Below are positions 47,703 through 58,293 of a DNA stretch of 64,000 bases, piece after piece; position 1 is the first letter of the stretch; every line of letters begins with the position of its first letter. The DNA lies in NCBI GenBank assembly GCA_022749755.1, contig CM040447.1:9914087-9978086 (forward strand), given 5' to 3'. Made by a program: the position numbers and the translations under genes. The DNA is from Azadirachta indica. Taxonomy: Eukaryota > Streptophyta > Magnoliopsida > Sapindales > Meliaceae. The notes below the pieces were generated by a model. That model was not told where the DNA came from, did not search any database, and was given only the letters and a program-made list of their open reading frames with translations.

Positions 47703-49049
47703 AAACCAAAAAAGATTTGTTGTTTTCCACAAGTTTTAACAATGTTTTCGGTTATCCTAGTAGATGTTATTCAAACCATACCTTTTCTATTCATGTTAGC
47801 ATTTCATATAGAGTTCCTGTTTAGTCCCCCTCCTTTCGAAAGTTGTTTCTATTTCTACATCTGTTTTTTCTTACGTTTTTGAGGTTTCTTTCAATTTCTT
47901 AGTAAAAATAAGTGATGGCATTCTGCCTAAATAGTAGATATAAGTAATAAATAAGAGATTATCTATGGTTAAACTCTTTCCAACTTATCAATGGTAATAA
48001 TCCTTATTTATTATTTTTATAATTATAAAAGAAAATTGATATTAATGGATAAAAATTAAATTAATTATTCAGAGATATTATGGTCAAAACAGTCTAAAGA
48101 ATGACTTTACAGTTATTTTATGTAATAGATGAATCTAACAGGATAATTTTCAAATGTCAGAAAGGGGAGAGGGGTATTTCTCGAAACCTGAGAGGAAAAA
48201 ATTAAGTAATTTCTTTAATAGATAAGTCTTTAGTACGTTATTTAAATCAAATAACATAAAATTTTTAAAACAAAATAAGAGTATTTTTAACAATTTACTT
48301 TAAAAAAATAGGTTTGAAAAGCAAAATTACTATGAACTCAAATTTTGAACTTCTTTTAGTAAAAAGAAAATAATTTTTTTAATTTTAGAAATTGTTTCTT
48401 AAATGTAAATTAAAGAACATCCAAAAATATGATAAGACTTTTTAAAGTTAAAAAATTTTTTTAGACTAATAAAAAATCAAATCAAATAGACATTAAGTCA
48501 ATTTAAAATTAATATATAAAATGACATGACAGTGACGAAACATTTTCTGTGTTATTTAAGAAAAAAAATGTTGAAATATAAACTAAAAGTTTATTATTAC
48601 TCTTTATTGTACTTTCATTTACTAATTATCAATTACAAAAATATATTAAATCACACAAAACTTATAGAAGGATGAAAATTTGATCCAAACAATAATATAT
48701 CTGGGTTCATTAAAACTTTTTCATTATCTTATACATTGCATGTGAAGTTGAGATTGTTGTATAGAAAGAAACATTGGATATACTTCTTTTAAGGTATTAA
48801 CTATTATAAAAAAAAAAAAAAGAAATAAAATGTGTCATATTGTCAAATTGAAAACTCCTTATTTCTTAATTTATTTATGGAGATGCTATATGCCTTTATC
48901 ATTTGTTCAATGATATTTTAAAATGTCCAATAAAAGTACTAAGAATCAAATTTCTTACTAAATTTTAATAATTCAACGAGAACGTCAATAAAATTATTGA
49001 GGGTTCAAAAGTACTATTCTTTCTATCACTAGAATTTAAAACCATGTGG
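47703..49049. other. AT-rich stretch between the plastid insert and the orphan promoter
   Basis: No gene seen. Around 48060-48235 the sequence resembles the end of a MULE-type repeat (AACAGGATAATTTTCAAA, GGGGTATTTCTCGAAACCTG), without a partner end. No UGT coding remnant was found here. Confidence 0.4.
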
Positions 49050-49790
49050 GGCTAGTGCACTTCGCTGGAAGATTGTACTATTTTGTTTATTTTTGCACTA
49101 TTTTAGGTTAACATGAAAAATCGCATTTGAAATACATTGGAACAAGAGAAATGGGTTTTTGAATCTTTAAAATAGTTTGATTTTTAATAGTTTGAAAATT
49201 ATCAACTTAACCTTTATTTAATACTCACGATACATTCAAAATAAGTAGTTACTGCTATTATCAAATTTCAAATTTTTCAATAAAGGGAAATGGATTTTTG
49301 AATCTTTAAAATAGTTTTAATTTTAACAGTTTGAAAATTATCAACTTAACCTTTATTTAATACTCATAATATGTTTAAAATAAGTCGTTGCTGGTATTAT
49401 TAAATTTTAAATTTTTTATTTACATGATGCTATAATTAATTTTGAGAAATAAGTAAGAAAGGAAGTTAATACTTATTTTGAACACGAATAGTTTAGGAAG
49501 TGAGAGTTAAATAAATAATTTTCAAATTATTGGAACTAAATGCGTATTAGACCATATTATAAGCATTTAGTAGTCCACTTCCCTTGATGTAATTTAACTA
49601 ATGCTATTAATTATTCTGTCATTTAAATTTTGAAAAAATAATTTGCCATTTTTCAACATTTTCATGCACCATTTTATTTTTAAATTCAAAATTATTTTTG
49701 TTTAATTCATATTTGGTTTCGAAGATACACTGTATTAGTTATTCAGGTTTCATTACATATAGTACAATCGATGATATTATGTAATTTTTT
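49050..49790 (-). repeat. Orphan copy of the UGT copy D upstream region
   Basis: Blocks match the copy D promoter in order and orientation: GGAAGA(C/T)TG, TTTTTGCACTATTTTAG, ACATGAAA and CATTTGAAATAC near 49065-49135; then, past a small MITE, TTCATGCACC, TATTTG(A/G)TTT and AGTTATT(G/C)AG(C/G)TTTCATTA to about 49770. The TATA block and the gene itself are absent on the downstream side. A remnant of a fifth array unit. Confidence 0.65.
49150..49552. mobile_element. Small inverted-repeat element (MITE) with a duplicated left arm
   Basis: The left arm (GGTTTTTGAATCTTTAAAAT..) occurs twice in tandem with a 139-bp period (49152 and 49291). The right arm in reverse (49470-49552) pairs with it. MULE-MITE-like; no clear target duplication. 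It interrupts the orphan promoter copy. Confidence 0.55.
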
Positions 49791-49928
49791 GAATTTTTTG
49801 TTATAATTATATAATTTTTTTTTATTATATGAATAAGAAATATTCTTGAAATTTGGGGGAACAAAACATATATAAATTGCGTTTAGAATTTGTCCTATAT
49901 ACCATATAACAATTCATAGGAAAAAGAA

Positions 49929-50190
49929 TTGTTAGGTTCCTAAAATTTTACCAAATATATATTTTAATTTTAATAATTTAAAAATTACTCATCAACTCTC
50001 ATTTCACAATAAATCAGTAGTGTCAGTAGACTCTAAATTTTTTGATTTACATAATAATATGGTTAATTTTAAAAAATAATTGTAAAAAGCGTCAAAAATA
50101 GACCAATAATTACATATTTAACATATTGTGAGTTTAATGAGTAATTTTTAAATTGCTGAAACTAAAAATCATCATTATAGTAACCTGAAG
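49929..50190. mobile_element. Small inverted-repeat element (MITE)
   Basis: AATTTAAAAATTACTCAT occurs near 49978 and in reverse near 50140, with flanking sequence continuing the pairing less perfectly to about 49929 and 50190. Confidence 0.5.
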
Positions 50191-50199
50191 AGCATTATG

Positions 50200-52488
50200 A
50201 TTGTCACATTAGAGAGGTTAGCATTAGCATGATGAATTCCTATATCACTTAGTAATCAACAAAGCCAAACATTCATAGGTAGCATTAGCAAAGGCGTGAT
50301 ATTCAGCTTCTGTACTAAAGTGATCAATGACAATTTATTTCTTGCTTTACCATGAGATAAGAAAGTTACATAAAAAGAAGCATAAGCCGTTACTAGGTCT
50401 TCAATTAATAAGATCTTAAGCCTAATTTGCACATAACTTATGGGATGATGTGCAAAGAAGTAGAGACAATAGAAAAGAATACCTTTGACATAATGGAGAA
50501 TATGAATAATAGCTTCATAATTAATGAGTCAAACAAGAAGCAAACATATAATGACTATAATATGTACAACAAGAGAAATATTAAGGCAAGTCATAAGATA
50601 AACCAAGTTTCCAACTAACAGTCGATTAAAGGTAGCATCAAACAGCAATGTTCCTTTAAGAGGTATCAGTTTGGCATTAGGTTCAAATTTAGTAAAGTTG
50701 TTTTAGTATTAGTTAAATCAACTCACATAAAATGATTAGATACATATTCATCTGTCTTGAAGAGATAATATCCATTGTAGTTGAAAAGCACCTCAACTAG
50801 TGAAGATGCCAAGATCTTTTATGTTAAAATGTTACTAAAGGAAAGTCTTGATGTCAAAAGTGTCAACAAAGTCATTAGAAGTGACAATCATATTATCAAT
50901 AGAAAGTAACAAATAAATGCATCCCTGATCAGTACATCAAATGAAAATGGTCATTTATAAGAATTAAGTTGAAAGCCAAATTGTTGAACAATGGAGCTAA
51001 GGTTAGCAAAACAAGCTTAAGGAGCTTTTCTTAGTTGATATAAAGTATGACGATGCTTGCAAACTTTATGTAGATGATGAGAGTATCTAAGAAGAGGCTT
51101 CATATGTACTTCTTTTGTAAAATAATGTTGAATCATAACAAGTTGTTTACAATGGTTAAGTGAACAAGAGGTGCCAAAGTTTCTTCATAATTAATAACAT
51201 GCTTTTAGTTAAAACCTTTGACAACAAGTCAGGCTTTATATCTTTAATTGGCTTATCTACTTTTGTTTTGATCCTGTAGGCCTATTTGTATCCTACAACA
51301 GTCTTATTAACGAAATATTAATTAGATCCCATATATAAAATTTTTCAAAGGCCCATATTCTTCTCTTATTATTTTTTGCCAAATCTGCCTTGGAATAAAA
51401 TTGATACTCATATAAGAAAAAACAGTTGTAAAACAATACTAATCTCTAATTTTAGCAAGACTATATGGTTATTTAGAGGAACTTGAGTTGTTTACTACAT
51501 ATCCATTAGACAAAGTTAGTAGCTCAGAAATGGTTGTAATAACATTGAATAGACTTATTTTATGCTCTAGATAAAATTATATGGAAATAAATCAACAATG
51601 TTATCTTTAGAAAAAAGAATTGTAGAAGGAGGAGGAGACATTAACCAAAATGTAGATACGGATAAGATCGTCTTATGTTCTTAGAAAATCTTATAACAAG
51701 ATATATGAAATATATTGAAAATGACATCCCAACACTAATAACCTTTGTGTTTAGTACCATATCCTTAGAAACAACATAAATGAGCTTCTAATTCTAATTT
51801 AGCATGTTCATTTGGTTGGAGAAGAACAAAGCAAAACTATTAGAACCTTTAAAAGTTGATAATTAAGTGGATTCCTATAGAGATTTTTGTAAGATGTTTG
51901 ATTGTTTATAGTAGGAGATGGAATACAACTGATGGTGCATGTAGTCATAAGAGTGGCTTTTCTCCAAAAGCGCTAAAGACAAAAGGTAAAAATAAGAAAA
52001 GCACAAAAAATTTTGAAAATATGTTTGTATTTATGTTCACCTCTCCTATTTTGTTGGGATGTACAAGGATATGAATAATGACAAATGGTGCCATTTTCAA
52101 GAAGAAAGAATAAAAAATTTGAATCCGTATACTCCATATCATTACCAATATGAAATATCTTAATAGAGCAAAATTTTGTTTTATTCATATTAGCAAAATC
52201 ACAATAAATTTTTAGTAAAATTATATTTTTTTTCTTCATCAGATATAATAATGAATAATGAGAATAATCATTAAAAAAAATAACAAAATATTTGTAACCT
52301 CTTATGGTAAGAGTTCATAAAGGCGCCTAAACATCATAATGAAATAAATAAAAGAGAGCAAAAACAACAAAACCACTATTATTAAAAGGTCAAACAAGTA
52401 TTATTGCTAATTAATAAGACACATAGTTACCCTTTCATGTGATGCAATACGTAAATAAACTTTACACATTGATTAATGCAGGCAACTA

Positions 52489-52548
<60 letters not shown>

Positions 52549-53010
52549 ATATATATATATATATCTTAAGTGGAAAGTTATAAACTTAAAGAGGATAATA
52601 GAGTAGTAGAAATAGTGGTATGTTGATATTTGGGAGGAAGATGAAAAGTTAAGTAGAAACATGTGTCCAACCTTACGGAAAATCATAAATTTCTTACTTG
52701 TTTTTGCTTCTTGCATATAATAACAAAAGCACTAAGTAGAACATTAAGACTGAGTTAACATAGTTGACCAATAGGCAAAAAGATTTGAAGTTTAGGAATA
52801 ATAAATGTGTCTAAAAGGGAAAGATTAGAAAGTGAAACGCACCAAAATGACTTACTTTCATAAAGGATCCATTGGTAGTTTCAATAATAAGTAAATTAGC
52901 ATGAATTTTAGAAGGAAAGACAATAGAGCCTTTAGTTATATGATTACAATAGCCAAAGTCTAAATGTTGGAAAGATGTACCCAAAACGAGAAAGGAAGCC
53001 AAAATAGAGA
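50200..53010 (-). pseudogene. copia pol remnant
   Basis: Protease active site degraded to LDFGYCNHITKGS near 52920-52970 (Asp-Ser-Gly would be expected). Integrase near 51975-52240 reads NDMEYTDSNFLFFLLENGTI and TSQQNRRGEHKYKHIF, the core with its DDE-type spacing. The RT catalytic block LLSIDNMIVTSNDFVDTFD is near 50850-50911 (YVDD decayed). RNase H at about 50235-50330 contains EAEYHAFANATYECLAL. Stops and frameshifts in all parts. The 50515-50915 stretch is the uninterrupted relative of the copia insertion site at 16.4/20.2 kb. Confidence 0.82.
52490..52565. repeat. (GT)n microsatellite followed by (AT)n
   Basis: About 27 GT units at 52492-52546, then TACATATATATATATATAT. Likely length-variable. 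Confidence 0.95.
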
Positions 53011-54298
53011 TATTACTAGACTTTCCTAGGATTTGTTGCAGGAGAGATTCTAGATTATCAATTGAGTTGGATGAAGTGGTGAAGGATACTCTTGAGTGGA
53101 ATCATCAACAGTAATAATGGAAACATGTTGTTTGCCCTTCTGAGGTTTTCTTTATTTATTAAGACAACTTTAGTCATATTATCCTTGTTTATTTTTTAGG
53201 CAAAATCTGTACCGTTTGATTAGAAATTAAGTAGTTGATGTTCAAGCAAATGACAATATTTACATACAATTGAACGAACAACATCCTGGAAGTCTTAGAG
53301 GTAGAAGCACTGCTATGAATAGTTAGAGGTATGGTAAAGACAACATTTATATAGCAAGAAGGCAAGTTTCTTTTAGAGTAGTTTTTCAATGACTTGATCT
53401 AGTGAGGGTAAGGATGTTATGTAGTAAGGAAGCGTATGGTGGGACTCAACATTTCTATAGATTATGAGCTTTTATGTATCATCACCATTGTTCTGTTTTG
53501 GCTTAGAGAGAGAGACAGATTATAAGGCTTTGTTGATTTCTATACATTAGAGTGAACATTAGATATAGATTGATCAAGTTCTTGCTGCGGCTAATAAAGA
53601 TTGTGTCATAGCTGATATTGATGGGATATGTTGGTAATCGTATAATGTTGTGTAAGAAAGTCCAACAAAAATTTTACAATATTAAATTGCTTAAATTTAA
53701 AGTAGCTAATAGATGATATAGAAGTGTACAAATTATAGTGGGTATGGTTTAGTTCAGTCCGATATTCATAGATAGCAAACCAAACCAAAAATTTTCAGTC
53801 CTCAATTTTTGATATTATACATGTGTTGGAATGAAAATGTGAAACCAAACTAGAGTCGAACTAAAATCAATTAGTCCGATTTTTAAAATTGTTCTATTCT
53901 AAAAATAATATTATATTTTTCGGTTTCGATTTTAATTTTTTTCTTTTGTTCATGCCTCAAAAAAATGATGTTATTTTGTTTCTAAAACAAAAAAAAAAAA
54001 AACAAGTTTTTGATCTGGTTTAAATTTTTCGCACCATACTAAAATTCGATAAAAAATTTCAGTTTTTCAAAAAATAAAAACAAACCCAAACCGAATGACA
54101 TTTGAAATCAGACTTAACCCATTAATTTTTGTCCAATTAGGTTTGGTTTTTTAGTTCTGTAATCTTTTTGCCCACTCTTGTGCAAAACAATGTGATGATT
54201 TAATGATTTTTGCTATCTCAATTTTTATAGTTTCAAGAAATTTGTTGTGAGTTTCATTTTTTTCTTCTATAAGTTTAGTAATTTCACAAATAACATAA

Positions 54299-54559
54299 GG
54301 AAGAATGCTCATTACCCTATATTTTGTGAGGTAATATCTCATTACTTTTCTATATTTTTTTTAATATTTTATCACTCTCTTAAATTTTAATTTTACCTTT
54401 TAATATTTCAAAAATTTTCGATTTTACTATTTTTTAAATCAATTGAATTGAAGGAAAAAATTGAAAAAAAAAGAATTAAAGAGTGATGAAATATTAAAAA
54501 AATATAGAAAAATAATGAGATATTGACTGAGAAAATAGGAAAATAATGAACATTCTCTC
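54299..54559. mobile_element. Foldback MITE, about 261 bp
   Basis: Almost the whole element is one imperfect hairpin: AATGCTCATTACCCTAT at the left pairs with the reverse of ATAGGAAAATAATGAACATT at the right, and TAATATCTCATTACTTTTCT with its counterpart. No coding capacity. The target duplication is not clear. Confidence 0.7.
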
Positions 54560-54853
54560 GTACCAGAATGTCAAGTATACATTTTTTAAGAAAATTGCAT
54601 ATAACTTGAGCTCTTAATAATTATGTTTATATAATATAACTTGTATAGGTTGAACAACCTTTGGTTTCTCAATGAGAAGCAATAAATAATCAAAAAAATA
54701 GGTAAAGAGACGAGAATTTACAAAGATAATGAATGGTAGACCACCAGCAAATCAAAGATGGAGTAGCTGACAATCAAATAGATTGACATACGTTGATAGA
54801 TCGAGATGCCAAGAAGCAACTAATTAGGTGGTTGCAATAAGAGGCGAGCCAAA

Positions 54854-55133
54854 TGTCACGACACGAAAGATCGCATGTTGGCTGGGTGTGCTGGGGTGTG
54901 ACAACTCAAGCACATTGATGTTTCATGGTGCAAAGTCGGCTTCAGTCTCAAGGGCTATTATGTAAAGGGGACTTAGACCACCCCTGCCCGAACTGGTCGG
55001 GGACTGAAGCCGTCCTCCTGATGAGGCCAAGGTAGGCCGAAACCAGTTAAATATGCGACGGGCTAACAAGGCTTACCCTCGACATGGGGGTCTACGAGAA
55101 TGCCGCACGTGCCTTTTCGCTGGGCGCGTGACA
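54854..55133 (+). repeat. TRIM copy 2, 5' LTR
   Basis: 280 bp; inverted arms at 54937-54947 and 55002-55012, and a smaller CCCGA..TCGGG hairpin at 54987-55001 inside. Confidence 0.93.
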
Positions 55134-55611
55134 GATGGTATCAGAGCAAGAACGAGAATTTCCGCAAAATCTCGCTACGTTCCTGACTCCTGTGGGAATC
55201 CACCGAGATGGCCGAGGATATTAGCCCGTAAGATTGGGCGAGGGAAAACGGGGTGTCTATTGTGTGACCCTTCGCCACGCAGCCCCGAATGTGGGCGTGC
55301 TCGCACAATGTTGTGTCCTGCAGTATGGGGATCTTCCTGGGGGGGAAGATGAGCATTGTGGTTTGAAAGGCAACTGCATAGCGCCTCATCTACGCCAAGC
55401 ACTGCTACCACCGTACGTCGAGGATGGCGTGCCCGCACGACGTGGTGTTATCGTGTTCTCTATATGGGAGTCTCCTTAGCCCGGAGGAGATGGGCGTTAT
55501 GGAGTGGAGCGGCATGCAGGGTAGGACCTCGATGGTCTACCAATTGAGCTGGCGAAAAATTTGAAGATGGCCGCGTGCACGAGGACGTGCACGATTTTCG
55601 GTGGTGGAGAA

Positions 55612-55891
55612 TGTCACGGCACGAAAGATCGCATGTTGGCTGGGTGTGCTGGGGTGTGACAACTCAAGCACATTGATGTTTCATGGTGTAAAGTCGGCTT
55701 CAGTCTCAAGGGCTATTATGTAAAGGGGACTTAGACCACCCCTGCCCGAACTGGTCGGGGACTGAAGCCGTCCTCCTGATGAGGCCAAGGTAGGCCGAAA
55801 CCAGTTAAATATGCGACGGGCTAATAAGGCTTATCCTCGACATGGGGGTCTACGAGGGTGCCGCACGTGCCTTTCCGCTGGGCGCGTGACA
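55612..55891 (+). repeat. TRIM copy 2, 3' LTR
   Basis: 280 bp; the same inverted arms at 55695-55705 and 55760-55770. Confidence 0.93.
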
Positions 55892-56535
55892 CAAAACTGA
55901 GAAATTAAGTTAATGTTTATTGACCAATATTTTAAAAATAATTAATAAATTAATAGATAAATCAATAATTTAATAAAGTAACAGAAGCCAAAATATATAT
56001 AAATGTAATATGAGTCAAAATTACAAATAATATAATAGATATTTTAAAATAAATGTGGGGCTTGGGCTCCAAGCCTGGTTATAGCTCTGCCTCCGGTTGT
56101 AGTAATGTGATACGTCGAGGAGACGGCGACTGGATCTTATTGTGATCTTCAAAGGTGGAACGAAGAACGAGAACAAGATAATCAATGCATTAAGCTTTTA
56201 ATGGAACTGATAGTGTAGGTTCACCTGCTGGTGATGTGACAGATGGACAAACAAAGAAACCAAATAAATTTGGCAATTTCCAAGTTAAACGACGCTTTAA
56301 ATTGGGAAGCTAATGCTACAAAGAGGTGAATTGATGAGTTTTGAGCAGAATGGAGGTGGCAATATAGCAAATGGACACCAAAACTAGTGACATGTGAGAT
56401 GCATGCGTAGTTATGCACGTACAGTTGTGTGGGCTGTACGTGGGGTCCATGCGTAGACCAAGAGAGGAAAGGAAGGCCTGAGAAAAAGAATAAGATGAAA
56501 AGCCTTGTACCTTGGCTCTAATGCCAGGTTAGTGA

Positions 56536-58293
56536 GTGAATGTAATTATTGCATTCACTTGTTAAAATATGTACATGTAAATGCTTTTATATTGAATGAA
56601 AAGAATAAAACCAAACTAAATTAGCAACTAGTCTTCTCGTAACTAGACTTGGACTTATGCTCTACTAGGAGACTAACAAATCAAATGAAGATTCTTAAAC
56701 TATTCTAGACAATTTTACCGTAATTCACTAGTTGATTTACATGATAAAAATTTGATAAATTATTTGAAATTTGATTATCACTAATATTGGACTCTTGATA
56801 TTTTGAACAAAATGTCAAGTCAAGTAAAAAGAAAAAATTATTTTACATGAACAACAGAAGTGTATTAAGTCCACTAATCTTAGACAATGAATATCAATAT
56901 TTATTAAAACTATTGTAGTATAAATCAAAACAATATCGTTTTTGTTACATTTTATACTGTAAAATAATGTTATTTTAACACATTTTAATTTTTCTAATTA
57001 TTTTAAAAATAAATTGTGAAACGACACTTTTTCGTGGGAAAAATTTTGACTCTACATTTTCCCACACCTAACAAAATTTTGACACACTTTTCTCAATTAA
57101 AATACCCAACCCTTGGAACAGTTTCTAAACCTAACCCTCTATTTCGTCTTTAACTTTTCTTCAAAAAATGTCAGGAATCCGGAATCGAAAATATATCTCC
57201 ACCCAATTTGAGGCGTTGCCTCCACCCTTGCCCCTCCTCCGCAAGAACAACACCAAATCCATGGACAATTAGATCTCATCTCAGCCGACCAAAACCCTTC
57301 TCCGCCCAAAACATAACAACATTAATAGCTAGATCTTCTACTTTCCTATATCGTAGAAACCTCGATTTTTCTCTTTGATTTTTGTATGGTTTTTCTGCTC
57401 TGACCTGCAATCATGGAGATAGAACGCGTGACGGAGTTCACTCTCTCGCATCTGGATTAACGGCCGCATTTGGCCTGGGCCTTGCCACAAACACCAAAGC
57501 TATAATTTGATGCCTAAGATTTGTTTTTATTTTGCCTTTATTTTGATAGATTTGGTTTACATCTTTTGATCAGGATCAGTTATTAGAAGAATATTCTTAT
57601 TCATTGCTCCAATCTGAAAAAATCCTACGCCCGTCTTCTCTTTCTCGTGGCTATCATTACTATGGTCTAATAAATATATTTTTGCAGCGTATCATCATTT
57701 TGGTCTGCATTGATATCCTTGTGCTAAATAGAGAATTTGAATACAGAGAAATGATGATATTAAAATCTAGATCAGGTTGACATTCTCTTTGGAAAAATTC
57801 ATAACCTTAATTTCATCTTATGTTTGAAAATGCCCATACTTTTTGCGATTCATGATTTCTTTCTACCATATTCATTTTCTTTGCTTGTGATGAACTCTCT
57901 TTTTTGGCGGTCATGATGCATTCTCTGAATTGACTAATTCGTATTAAAACTTCTAATTGGTACTTATATCTAATGACTAACGATCAATTAAAACTTCATG
58001 CGCTTTTATGGTTTCAAAATTAATGGGCAATTTTCACATAACTCTCTAAAATTTGTCAAAATAACAGATACAGAGAATGTATAACGTAATTTATATATGC
58101 CTCCCTGCTCTTAATCGACGGAAATTCACTTTTTTGTTTGGTCGAAGTGCAATTAAGACATTTGCTCCCAAACATAACCACTGCTACACTCAGCCTATAT
58201 GAATTTGACGTCTTACACACACTCAGCTCTCCCTCTCGCTCTGTCCCTCACACTCGCGAGAGCAAAATATCAGACCTGAGACCACGATCAGAG
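56536..58293. other. Presumed copia LTR sequence, then intergenic or 5' leader DNA
   Basis: 56536 to about 56900 would be LTR sequence of the minus-strand copia element. From about 57060 the sequence is less AT-rich (57160-57480 has mixed composition and short frames, none over 40 codons) and could be promoter or 5' UTR of the candidate gene at 58294. I see no recognisable coding block. Confidence 0.35.

Larger units (their letters stand above)
54854..55891 (+). mobile_element. TRIM, copy 2
   Basis: 1038 bp with LTRs 54854-55133 and 55612-55891 (280 bp each, about seven differences), primer site TGGTATCAGAGC at 55136-55147, a purine-rich GGTGGTGGAGAA just before the 3' LTR, and the 4-bp target duplication CAAA (54850-54853, 55892-55895). 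The 478-bp interior matches copy 1 throughout. The frame at 55053-55352 runs across the LTR/primer-site border and is not a plausible protein. Confidence 0.93.
50195..56535 (-). mobile_element. Old Ty1/copia element, minus strand, with nested insertions
   Basis: On the minus strand, a primer-site-like TGGCATTAGAGCCAAGG (56512-56527) marks the 5' side, with presumed LTR sequence to its right. Pol runs from about 53000 down to 50200 in the order protease, integrase, RT, RNase H, as in copia. A foldback MITE (54299-54559) and TRIM copy 2 (54854-55891) lie between the primer site and pol. The gag region is not clearly legible, so assigning the primer site and pol to one element is inference. No 3' LTR was found. 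Confidence 0.6.
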
